From assembly GCA_964593065.1 (NCBI GenBank), contig CAZQGO010000020.1:1-59598 (forward strand): a stretch of DNA of 59,598 bases, given 5' to 3'. Below are positions 1 to 15,099 of this stretch, piece after piece. The DNA is from CAZQGO01 sp964593065. GTDB lineage: Bacteria; Oederibacteriota; JAAXVQ01. The notes beneath the pieces are model-generated. The model had not been told where the DNA came from and made no database searches. It saw nothing but the letters and a program-made list of their open reading frames with translations. The translations under genes were made by a program, and so were the position numbers. Each line of letters starts with the position of its first letter. Position 1 is the first letter of the stretch.

Positions 1-396
1 GGCCAGCCGGGGCACATGGTATTTGTCCGCCTGCCGCCAGACGGTTTCCGACTGCGGCTGTACGCCGCTGACGCCGTCGAAGACCGCCACCGCGCCGTCC
101 AACACCCGCAGGGAGCGCTCGACCTCCACCGTGAAATCCACGTGGCCGGGCGTGTCGATGATGTTGATGCGGTGATGCTTCCAGAAGCAGGTCGTGGCCG
201 CCGAGGTGATGGTGATCCCCCGCTCCTGTTCCTGCTCCATCCAATCCATGGTCGCGGTTCCCTCATGCACCTCGCCGATTTTATACAAGCGCCCCGTATA
301 AAACAGCATCCGCTCGGTGATGGTGGTTTTGCCGGCATCGATATGGGCCATGATGCCGATATTCCGCACCTTGGTCAGATTGACCAGTTGCGTCAA
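1..396 (-). CDS. fusA: Elongation factor G, N-terminal part (cut by window start)
   Basis: This is the first 132 codons of the ribosomal translocase EF-G, a GTPase that moves tRNA and mRNA after peptide transfer. The reading frame shows the G1 P-loop AHIDAGKTT, the switch region RGITITSAA and the G3 motif DTPGH. I start it at TTG (396) because a perfect AGGAGG (405-410) lies 8 nt upstream and the protein then begins (M)TQLVNLTKVRNIGIMAHID, as in other EF-G proteins. An in-frame ATG at 441 exists but has a weaker ribosome site and would add 15 atypical residues. It is the last gene seen of the rpsL-rpsG-fusA operon. The rest of the protein lies beyond the window. Confidence 0.97.
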   Translation of the reverse strand, partial: MTQLVNLTKVRNIGIMAHIDAGKTTITERMLFYTGRLYKIGEVHEGTATMDWMEQEQERGITITSAATTCFWKHHRINIIDTPGHVDFTVEVERSLRVLDGAVAVFDGVSGVQPQSETVWRQADKYHVPRLA

Positions 397-404
397 CGGT
401 AAGA

Positions 405-410
405 CCTCCT
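405..410 (-). promoter_or_regulatory. Shine-Dalgarno AGGAGG deciding the fusA TTG start
   Basis: A perfect AGGAGG on the minus strand sits 8 nt before TTG 396. It favours this rare start over the in-frame ATG at 441. Confidence 0.75.
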
Positions 411-467
411 CCTGCACGAGTGTATTGCCGCAATTCGCCATGGGCTTCTCTCGCAGACTGTATTCCC

Positions 468-938
468 TTACCAGCGGTAGTGGGCAAAGGCCTTGTTGGC
501 CTCGGCCATTTTATGCGTGTCTTCCCGTTTCTTGACGGCCGCGCCCTGACTGGCGGCCGCTTCCAACAATTCCGCGGCCAGGCGCTCCTGCAGGCTCTTG
601 CCCTTCCGGGCCCGGGCCGCCTCGCGCAGCCAGCGGATGGCCAGGGACACGCGCCGCTCGGGCCTGACTTCCACCGGCACCTGGTAGTTGGCGCCGCCCA
701 CGCGGCGGGACTTGACCTCCAGCGACGGCTTGACGTTCTCCAGCGCCTGCTTGAAGGTGTTGAGGGTCGGGTCGCCGTTTTTCTTCTTCATGATGTCCAG
801 CGCCCCGTAGACGATTTGCTCCGCCAGGCGCTTTTTGCCCCGCTCCATGAAGGCATTGATGAACTGCTGCATCAACGCGCTGTTATAGCGGTGATCCGGC
901 GGAATTTCGCGCTTGCTGATCATCTTTTTTCTCGGCAT
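468..938 (-). CDS. rpsG: 30S ribosomal protein S7
   Basis: S7 is the primary assembly protein of the 30S head; it binds the 3' domain of 16S rRNA. The 156-residue product has the usual bacterial length and conserved blocks: MPRKKMISKREIPPD at the N-terminus, the family signature around GDPTLNTFKQALENVKP, and RRVGGANYQVPVEV. The ATG at 938 follows an AAGGAGG-type site. It lies 26 nt downstream of rpsL and about 70 nt before the fusA start. In enterobacteria S7 is the translational repressor of this operon; whether that holds here cannot be seen. Confidence 0.98.
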   Translation of the reverse strand: MPRKKMISKREIPPDHRYNSALMQQFINAFMERGKKRLAEQIVYGALDIMKKKNGDPTLNTFKQALENVKPSLEVKSRRVGGANYQVPVEVRPERRVSLAIRWLREAARARKGKSLQERLAAELLEAAASQGAAVKKREDTHKMAEANKAFAHYRW

Positions 939-964
939 GCCCTAGTTCCTCCTTGCGGCCCGGT

Positions 965-1339
965 TCATTTCTTGGGCCGCTTCAGCCCGTATTTGGAACG
1001 GCCCTGCTTGCGGTTCTGCACGCCGGCCGTATCCAAGGTGCCGCGGATGATATGGTAGCGCACTCCCGGCAGGTCCTTCACGCGGCCGCCCCGGATCATG
1101 ACGATCGAATGCTCCTGCAGGTTGTGGCCTTCGCCCGGGATATAACAGGTCACCTCGTGCCCGTTGCTCAACCGGACGCGGGCCACCTTGCGCAGCGCGG
1201 AATTCGGCTTTTTGGGGGTGACCGTATACACGCGCACGCACACCCCGCGCCGCTGGGGACAACCCGTGAGCGCCGGCGAGGAAGTTTTGCGGCGCATCAT
1301 TTTTCTCCCCCTGTGGATCAACTGGTTGATGGTCGGCAT
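965..1339 (-). CDS. rpsL: 30S ribosomal protein S12
   Basis: S12 is a decoding-site protein of the small subunit. The 124-residue product is full length and begins MPTINQLIHRGRK. Signature blocks include TPKKPNSALRKVARVRL and GGRVKDLPGVRYH, the two segments where streptomycin-resistance changes map. Both carry the ordinary, susceptible-type lysines. The ATG at 1339 is preceded by GGCGGAGG. An upstream extension of the frame exists but has no S12 similarity. It is the first gene of the rpsL-rpsG-fusA operon, behind a leader of about 365 nt. Confidence 0.98.
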   Translation of the reverse strand: MPTINQLIHRGRKMMRRKTSSPALTGCPQRRGVCVRVYTVTPKKPNSALRKVARVRLSNGHEVTCYIPGEGHNLQEHSIVMIRGGRVKDLPGVRYHIIRGTLDTAGVQNRKQGRSKYGLKRPKK

Positions 1340-1710
1340 GCCTCCGCCTCTCTTTCGAGTAAAAATCCGTCCGTCCCCGCCGTCCGGCGCGAAGTCCGTT
1401 CCGGAAAAAGCGCCGCTGCAAAATTCGAAAACAAAAAAAGACGGAAACATCCGTCTTTTTTTGTGAAGGCGCCCCTTGGCAGGCACCGCTTCGCAAAAAT
1501 GTACAATGGGAAGACCTTCGCCCCTCAGGATTGAGCCGAGTGTCACAACCGGGACGTGGTTTCTTCTTCACGCGTCTGCCCGGACATCCGGCCGCCCGGA
1601 ACAGAAAATGCCGGCGTAATCCTCCCTCGTACAAGTGGATGTTTATATGTGTTTTTAAACCTTTTTCAGGCGGCGCCGCCTTCCGTACCGCCTCCGAAAA
1701 ATGAAATCGG
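1340..1710 (-). promoter_or_regulatory. Long 5' leader of the rpsL operon (no gene)
   Basis: This gene-free stretch lies between the -10 box at 1711-1716 and the rpsL start. It contains a GC-rich palindrome (1669-1680) and a 13-bp hairpin with a U-tract (1433-1462). No convincing leader peptide or known riboswitch is recognised. Its length and the internal hairpin suggest premature-termination control. Confidence 0.5.
1433..1462. terminator. Bidirectional intrinsic terminator/attenuator hairpin
   Basis: A perfect 13-bp inverted repeat with a 4-nt loop (AAAAAAAGACGGA / TCCGTCTTTTTTT) ends in seven T on either strand. It lies inside the rpsL leader, about 270 nt after the predicted transcription start and 94 nt before the rpsL ATG. 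It could end rpoBC read-through, attenuate the rpsL operon, or both. Confidence 0.8.
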
Positions 1711-1740
1711 ATTATAGTGGAAAAACAACCGCCGTGTCAA
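1711..1740 (-). promoter_or_regulatory. Consensus sigma70-type promoter of the rpsL operon
   Basis: On the minus strand TTGACA (1735-1740) and TATAAT (1711-1716) are both perfect and are separated by 18 nt. The sequence upstream is A/T-rich, like an UP element, and overlaps the rpoC stop. Predicted start of transcription is near 1704. Confidence 0.85.
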
Positions 1741-1750
1741 TAAAAAAGAA

Positions 1751-5875
<4,125 letters not shown>

Positions 5876-5889
5876 GCGGCCTCCTTGCC

Positions 5890-9642
<3,753 letters not shown>

Positions 9643-9730
9643 GCATTCTCCTCCCGGCCCTAATACGTGCTCGTTAGGTGAATTGATGGGTCAAATATTC
9701 GTGGAAAGGGGAAAATTACAATGAAGATTG

Positions 9731-9760
9731 ATGATAGTACAATTCATGTCAGTCTGTCAA
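9731..9760 (-). promoter_or_regulatory. rpoB promoter with UP-like A/T tract
   Basis: On the minus strand TTGACA (9755-9760) and TATCAT (9731-9736) are separated by 18 nt. The tract just upstream (9761-9792) is almost pure A/T, like an UP element. The predicted leader is about 80 nt. Confidence 0.75.
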
Positions 9761-9802
9761 TAAATAAAATAAAAATATTCATTATTTTCTTGCCGGATGT
9801 CC

Positions 9803-10543
9803 TTAACCGATGGTTACCATAAACCCTTGCTTTTCAAAGTATTTCTTGGCCCTGGCAATCCTGGCTGGAGTTGGCGGCCGCATTCGGCCCAAAGAATAGC
9901 GCAAACCCAGTTCCCGCCATTTGTGGACGCCCATGCGATGATAAGGAATAAGCTCCAGAACGGGGCGGTGCGGGAGACTCGAGCCGTAGGCGGCCAGGCG
10001 CGCAAACTCCGGTTCCGAGTCGTTGAGCCCCGGCAAAATCACCCTGCGGATCACCAGCCGGCCGGGAACGCGGGCCGCCTCGCGGCCGAATTCCAGGGTC
10101 GGTGGGAGCGGCCTGCCGGTCAGGCGGCGGTGCAGGGGCTCCGAACTGGCCTTGACGTCGAGCAGGACCGTGTCCGTGACGTCCAGCAGGGCGCGGCGTT
10201 TGCCGCGCGCGCAGGCGCCGTTGGTGTCCAGCGCCGTGGTCAGTCCCAGCTGGTGCCCCAGCTGGAAGAGGGCGCGGACGAAATCCGGCTGCAGGGTCGG
10301 CTCCCCGCCGGAGACGGTGATGCCCCCTCCGTGCTGCCGCAGGTAGGGCAGCAGCGGCAGCAGCCGTTCGCGCGCCTCCGTCAGCGTCAGGCGCCGGGAA
10401 CCCCGCGCGCTCCAGGTGTCCGGGTTTTGGCAGAAGCGGCAGCGGAAATTGCATCCGGCCAGGAAAAACACGCAGCGCAAGCCCGGCCCGTCCCGGGTGC
10501 CCAGGGTTTCAATCGAATGCACGCGTCCGGCGATGGATTTCAT
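9803..10543 (-). CDS. pflA: Pyruvate formate-lyase activating enzyme (radical SAM)
   Basis: This enzyme cleaves S-adenosylmethionine at a [4Fe-4S] cluster and abstracts hydrogen from PflB to make its glycyl radical. The 246-residue product has the radical-SAM triad C31-x3-C35-x2-C38 (CNFRCRFC) followed by QNPDTW, and the SAM-binding GGE motif in ITVSGGEP. The length matches PflA (about 246). The ATG at 10543 gives a normal N-terminus (MKSIAGRVHSIETLGTRDGP); an upstream extension of the frame overlaps pflB and is unlikely. No strong Shine-Dalgarno is visible. It lies 70 nt downstream of pflB and is probably co-transcribed. Confidence 0.93.
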   Translation of the reverse strand: MKSIAGRVHSIETLGTRDGPGLRCVFFLAGCNFRCRFCQNPDTWSARGSRRLTLTEARERLLPLLPYLRQHGGGITVSGGEPTLQPDFVRALFQLGHQLGLTTALDTNGACARGKRRALLDVTDTVLLDVKASSEPLHRRLTGRPLPPTLEFGREAARVPGRLVIRRVILPGLNDSEPEFARLAAYGSSLPHRPVLELIPYHRMGVHKWRELGLRYSLGRMRPPTPARIARAKKYFEKQGFMVTIG

Positions 10544-10613
10544 CTTGATAGTCCCGACCGAATCCCCCCGGAGGCGGCGGTTCCGTCCGGGCGAGGATGA
10601 GGGGGTCCCGCCT

Positions 10614-12842
10614 TCAATACGCCTCGTGAAACGTCCGGCGCAGGATCTCCGCCTGATGTTCCCGGGAGAGCTTGGTGAAGTGCACGGCATAGCCGGAAAC
10701 GCGGATGGTGAGTTGCGGATACTTCTCGGGATGGCGCATGGCATCCTTCAGCAGTTCGCGGTCCAGAACGTTGATGTTGATGTGATGACCGCCCTTGGTG
10801 AAGTAGCCGTCCAGAATGTCGGTCAAATTGCTGGAGCGCATTTTGAGCTCCGCGCCCAAGGCCTGCGGAACGATGGAGAAAGTATTCGAAATCCCGTCCT
10901 GGGCCGCATAGTACGGCAGCTTGGCCACGGAGTTCAAGGAAGCCAGCATGCCGTGGCGTTCCCGCCCGAACATGGGATTGGCGCCGGGCGCGAACGGTTC
11001 TCCGGCCTGACGGCCGTCCGGCGTGGCACCGGTTTTCTTGCCGTAGGCGACATTGCTGGTAATGGTCAGGATGGAGAGAGTGGGCGTGGCGCGCCGGTAG
11101 ATGGGGTGTTTGCGCAGTTCGGTGATGAAGGTGATGATCAGATCGCGGGCCCGGTTGTCCGCCCGCTCGTCGTCGTTGCCGAAGGCGGGGTATTCTCCGT
11201 GGATCTTGAAATCCCGGGTCAGGCCGCGGCGGTCGCGCACGGCCCTGACCTTGGCGTAGCGGATCGCGCACAGGGAATCCACCACCACGGAGAAGCCCGC
11301 GATGCCGAAGGCCATCAGCCGGTCCACCTGGGTGTCGAGCAGGGCCATCTGGGCGCTCTCGTAATAATAGCGGTCGTGGGACCAATGGATGACGTTCATG
11401 ATCTTGACGTACTGCTCCGCCAGCCAGGACAGCACATAAACGAAATTTTCGTGAACCTGGTCGTAATTCAGGTGGGCTCCGGTCAGAGGCCGGACGTTGG
11501 GCACCACCGCTTCCCCGCCGGTTTCGTCGCGCCCCTCGTTCAAGGCCAGCAGCAGCGCCTTGGCCAGGTTGCAGCGCGCCCCGAAATATTGCAGCTGGCT
11601 GCCGGATTTGAGCAGCGACACGCAGCAGGAAATACCGTAGTCGTCCCCGGCCACCGGCCGCATCAGGTCGTCGTTCTCGAACTGCAGGGCGCTGGTGCGG
11701 ATAGCCACCTCGGTGGTGAAGGCCTTCCACTTTTCCGGCAGCCGCGGAGAATACAAAATGGTCAGGTTGGGTTCCGGGGCCGGGCCGAGGTTGAGCAGGC
11801 TTTGCAGGAAACGGTAATCGGTGCGCGTGACCTTGGTTCGTCCGTCGCTCCCCATGCCGCCCAGCACCAGCGTGACCCAGACGGGATCCCCGGCGAAAAT
11901 CTGATCGTATTCGGGCGGCCGCAGCTGGCGGATCATGCGCAGCTTGAGGGTGAAATCATCGATGAGTTCCTGGGCCTGGGATTCGGTCAGGTGTCCGCTT
12001 TTCAGCTCGCGCTCCAGATACACGTCGAAAAAGGCCGTGATCCAGCCCATGGACATGGCGGCCCCGTCGGATTCCTTGGCGGCGGCCAGATAGGCCAGAT
12101 AGGTCCATTGCATCGCCTCCCGGGCGTTTCCCGCCGGGCGCCGCAGATCGAAGCCGTAGCTGCGCCCGAGCTGGATCATCTCCTGCAGCGCCCGGATCTG
12201 GTCCGCCGCTTCCTCCCGGGCGCGGATGGATTTGGTTTCCATGGCGTCGTCGATCTTCGCTAAGTCGGACCGTTTTTCCCGGATTAAATAATCCAGACCG
12301 TACAGGGCCACGCGGCGGTAATCCCCGATGATTCGGCCCCGGGCATAGTTGTCCGGCAGTCCGGTGATGATTCCCAGGCGGCGCAATTTTTTCATTTCCT
12401 CGGTATAAATGGAAAAAACCGCGTCGTTGTGCGACTTGCGGTAGCGGGTGTAAATTTCGGCCAGGCGCGGGTTCAGTACGTATCCACGGGCCCGGCAGGC
12501 TTTTTCCACCAGCCGCACGCCGCCTACGGGTTTGACGGCCCGCCGCAGGGGCTTATCGGTCTGCAGGCCGACGATGCGCTCCAGTTTGCGGTCGATATAG
12601 CCCGGTCCGTGGGAGAGGATGCCGCCCGCCACCTGGACGTCGATGTCCAAGACTCCGCCGCGGCGCCGTTCCTCGGCCATGAGCCGCTGAATTTTCCGCC
12701 ACAGCTTGCGGGTACGCGGGGTCGGGCCGGCCAGGAACTCCGCGCCCCCCTCGTAGGGTAAATAATTTTGATGAATAAAATCCTGGATGTCCGTTTTCAC
12801 GGCCCAGCGGCCGCGTTTGAACGGCGGCAGTCTTTTCGCCAT
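10614..12842 (-). CDS. pflB: Formate C-acetyltransferase (pyruvate formate-lyase)
   Basis: PFL converts pyruvate and CoA to acetyl-CoA and formate, the non-oxidative anaerobic route. The 742-residue protein (E. coli 760) keeps the adjacent catalytic cysteines C406-C407 in GISCCVSLLKSG and the glycyl-radical site G717 in RVSGYAVHF. The double cysteine argues for true PFL over the related glycyl-radical dehydratases, which have one cysteine at this position. The ATG at 12842 has CAGGAGG 8 nt upstream; an in-frame TTG extension lacks similarity. It is followed by pflA. The enzyme is oxygen-sensitive once activated, so an anaerobic or micro-oxic life is likely. Confidence 0.96.
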   Translation of the reverse strand: MAKRLPPFKRGRWAVKTDIQDFIHQNYLPYEGGAEFLAGPTPRTRKLWRKIQRLMAEERRRGGVLDIDVQVAGGILSHGPGYIDRKLERIVGLQTDKPLRRAVKPVGGVRLVEKACRARGYVLNPRLAEIYTRYRKSHNDAVFSIYTEEMKKLRRLGIITGLPDNYARGRIIGDYRRVALYGLDYLIREKRSDLAKIDDAMETKSIRAREEAADQIRALQEMIQLGRSYGFDLRRPAGNAREAMQWTYLAYLAAAKESDGAAMSMGWITAFFDVYLERELKSGHLTESQAQELIDDFTLKLRMIRQLRPPEYDQIFAGDPVWVTLVLGGMGSDGRTKVTRTDYRFLQSLLNLGPAPEPNLTILYSPRLPEKWKAFTTEVAIRTSALQFENDDLMRPVAGDDYGISCCVSLLKSGSQLQYFGARCNLAKALLLALNEGRDETGGEAVVPNVRPLTGAHLNYDQVHENFVYVLSWLAEQYVKIMNVIHWSHDRYYYESAQMALLDTQVDRLMAFGIAGFSVVVDSLCAIRYAKVRAVRDRRGLTRDFKIHGEYPAFGNDDERADNRARDLIITFITELRKHPIYRRATPTLSILTITSNVAYGKKTGATPDGRQAGEPFAPGANPMFGRERHGMLASLNSVAKLPYYAAQDGISNTFSIVPQALGAELKMRSSNLTDILDGYFTKGGHHININVLDRELLKDAMRHPEKYPQLTIRVSGYAVHFTKLSREHQAEILRRTFHEAY

Positions 12843-13009
12843 GTCTCCAGCCTCCTGAAAAACGCGGGGAAAAAGGGTGCCATGAAAAAAAGCCCGGACT
12901 GCTCCCGCGCGAGATAGCGCAGGTAGCCCAGGCGGTCGGCTACGACGCGTTGTTTCCTCCCGTGCTTCCCGGTGGTTATCCACCCTCGCCAGTCGCACGT
13001 TTCGCTTTT

Positions 13010-13038
13010 GACATACCAAAAACCGCGCCCTCTGTCAA
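13010..13038 (-). promoter_or_regulatory. Possible pflB promoter
   Basis: On the minus strand a perfect TTGACA (13033-13038) is followed after 17 nt by a weak TATGTC. It would give a leader of about 160 nt. The -10 match is poor, so an activator may be needed. Confidence 0.4.
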
Positions 13039-13104
13039 GCTCTTTTATTCGGAATTATTCTCACTAGTTGTCCAGCCGCGATGCCGGGCCACCGGCGGGG
13101 GATT

Positions 13105-13977
13105 TCATTCGAAATAGACTTCCCACTCTTTCATCCATTTGTCGCCGGTCAGAACCCATTGCTCGTTGTGTTTTTTAAAATAAAAAGTCACGGGCTGCCA
13201 GACATACATTTTCTCCACCGCGCTGAAATAGTGGTAACTGGCCAGGGTCTGATAATACGCGGATGTTCGCGACGCGTCGTCGTACCGGACCTCCGACTTC
13301 GCACGGTCGAGGTCCAGGGTCAGTTCCTCCGGAAACCGCGAGGGGATTCGCCGGGTCAGGATGTCGCGGCCCCACTGCAGCTTTTCGGGCAGGTAGGCGT
13401 CGATCAGGACGTTGAATTTCTTCACGACCTCCGGCTCCACCGCCAGCGGATGAGACGGCGCCGGGGGCGGTTCGGAGGACGTACTCGGCTTGAGGACCGC
13501 CCACAGCACGGCGGCCAGTACCAGGACCGCCGCTGTTCCGGCCACAGGCCAGAACAGGGGATGGCGCCGGAGGCCCTGCGCCCGATTCCAGGCGGTCCGC
13601 GCGTACTGGATTGCCGGCTGCAGGGCGGCGGGAGGCCAGGGTGCTGCGGACGGCGCCGGCGCGGCGGGTGGCGGCGCCTGGGTACCTTCCGTCGCGGCGC
13701 TTGGCGCCTGCGCACGCGGCGCCTGGGCGCCCGGTCCGGGTGTGCCCGGCGGCGGAGCGCTGGGTCCCTGTGTGCCGGGCGGCGGTGCCGGTTGGGCCTC
13801 CCGGCTCGGCCGGACTCCCGGGGCGGCGGCTGGCGGGGGCGGGCCGGCCGGCGCCTTCGGTTTCACCGCCGGTTTTTCCGGTTCGTCAAAAGTCAGGGTG
13901 ACGGACGTGCTCCCGCATAACCTGCAGCGGGTGGCGTCGTCATCCAGGGGTTGTCCGCATTGGGAACAGGTTCGCAT
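13105..13977 (-). CDS. Zinc-ribbon, proline-rich single-pass membrane protein
   Basis: The 290-residue protein has an N-terminal zinc ribbon (C4-x2-C7 and C18-x2-C21), a long proline/alanine-rich linker (about 35-120), one membrane helix (about 143-162) and a C-terminal domain of about 120 residues. That domain is rich in aromatic residues and looks soluble. The order predicts a cytoplasmic zinc ribbon and an external C-terminus. I do not recognise the C-terminal family. The ATG at 13977 has CTGGAGG upstream. It lies 72 nt after a GT9 gene in the same direction and has a possible promoter of its own. Function unknown. Confidence 0.75.
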   Translation of the reverse strand: MRTCSQCGQPLDDDATRCRLCGSTSVTLTFDEPEKPAVKPKAPAGPPPPAAAPGVRPSREAQPAPPPGTQGPSAPPPGTPGPGAQAPRAQAPSAATEGTQAPPPAAPAPSAAPWPPAALQPAIQYARTAWNRAQGLRRHPLFWPVAGTAAVLVLAAVLWAVLKPSTSSEPPPAPSHPLAVEPEVVKKFNVLIDAYLPEKLQWGRDILTRRIPSRFPEELTLDLDRAKSEVRYDDASRTSAYYQTLASYHYFSAVEKMYVWQPVTFYFKKHNEQWVLTGDKWMKEWEVYFE

Positions 13978-13993
13978 TTCTTCCTCCAGCTAT

Positions 13994-14022
13994 AGTCTAA
14001 CCACACTCGCTGGGAAACTCAA
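13994..14022 (-). promoter_or_regulatory. Possible promoter of the zinc-ribbon gene
   Basis: TTGAGT (14017-14022) and TAGACT (13994-13999) on the minus strand are 17 nt apart, each matching 4 of 6 consensus bases, just upstream of the start codon. Confidence 0.35.
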
Positions 14023-14049
14023 TTGGATTTCTCGAGGCGTGGCTCCGTT

Positions 14050-15099
14050 TTACGCCGCAGGCGGACGCGCGGCCCACAGCCGGCGCGCCGCCTGCAGGAC
14101 CTCGTCCGCGCTCAGGTCGTCCAGGCAGGCGCGGCGTTCCTGCCGGCAGACCTCCGAATGGCAGGGACGGCAGGGAAGGTCGCGATACAGGACATGCCGG
14201 CCCGGACCCTCGGGATTGTTGTTGATGAAATCCGTGGGTCCGTAGCAAATGAGGGTGGGCACGCCGAAAGCCTCGGCAAAATACTTGGGGCCCGAATCGT
14301 TGCCGATCATCAGGCTCCCGCGCCGGATGACCGCCGCCGCCTGCCGCAGCGGCAGGCCCACGGCTTCCAGGTAGGCGCCGCCCAGGGCGCGGGCGCAGGC
14401 CTGGATCACTTCCCGTTCGGCGGGTGTGCCGGACAAAACGATCTGGCAACCCGTATCGGCCGCCAGGCGTTTGGCCACTTCGCCGAAACGTTCCGCCGGC
14501 CAGCACTTCACGGGCCAGCCTCCTCCGGGGGAAACGATCAGCAGCGGACGCCGTCCGTCCCAGCCCTGGTCCAGAAGATGCCGCTGCGCGGCGGCTTCGT
14601 CCTCCGGCAGCAGGAAAAATTCCAGGCGGTTGTCTTCACCCTGCCAGCCCAGGCGCCGGGCAAATTGCAGGTTGAGGTCGACGACGTAGCGGTAGGCGGC
14701 CACGATCCGGTCCGTGTAAAACCACCGGCGCACCCTCAGGTTGAAACCCAGGCGCCGGGGAATGCCGGCCCAGAACCCCCAGCCCGCCGTGCGCATGCTG
14801 CCGTACAAGTCGAGATACCAGTCGAAGCGTTCGGCGCGCAGGCGCCGGATGAATTCCGCGTTGTGGCGGGCCGCATACACCGCCCCGCGCTCCTTGAGCT
14901 CGGCCGCGGGATGCCCCCAATAGCCGTCCACGCGCGGATTGGGCGTGAACAACTCCCGGTAGGCCTCATCCGCCACCACGACGAGCCGCGCCCGCGGCCG
15001 AAGTTCCTTGAGGGCCCGCAGGAGGGGAAACGTCGTGAGGATGTCTCCCAAGGTCCGCAATTTCACGACCGCGATTTTCTCGCTCGTCCGCGGGCTCAT
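14050..15099 (-). CDS. Family 9 glycosyltransferase (heptosyltransferase-like)
   Basis: This GT-B enzyme is related to ADP-heptose:LPS heptosyltransferases and should add a sugar to the LPS core at the inner face of the cytoplasmic membrane. The 349-residue product opens with KIAVVKLRTLGDILTTFP and carries SPGGGWPVKCWPAERFGEVA and GNDSGPKYFAEAFGVPTL, the nucleotide-sugar-binding blocks of the family. A cysteine cluster CRPCHSEVC lies near the C-terminus. The start at 15099 makes an ATGA overlap with the upstream WaaL-GT9 fusion, so translation is probably coupled. The donor sugar cannot be read from sequence. Confidence 0.88.
   Translation of the reverse strand: MSPRTSEKIAVVKLRTLGDILTTFPLLRALKELRPRARLVVVADEAYRELFTPNPRVDGYWGHPAAELKERGAVYAARHNAEFIRRLRAERFDWYLDLYGSMRTAGWGFWAGIPRRLGFNLRVRRWFYTDRIVAAYRYVVDLNLQFARRLGWQGEDNRLEFFLLPEDEAAAQRHLLDQGWDGRRPLLIVSPGGGWPVKCWPAERFGEVAKRLAADTGCQIVLSGTPAEREVIQACARALGGAYLEAVGLPLRQAAAVIRRGSLMIGNDSGPKYFAEAFGVPTLICYGPTDFINNNPEGPGRHVLYRDLPCRPCHSEVCRQERRACLDDLSADEVLQAARRLWAARPPAA

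Noticed and set aside
10416..12263. 615-codon plus-strand frame antisense to pflB
   Set aside because: Shadow of a well-conserved gene with intact catalytic residues.
12843..13104. Possible FNR-type or structured regulatory site before pflB
   Set aside because: No TTGAT-N4-ATCAA-like site or stable conserved fold could be seen; only a weak promoter candidate remains.
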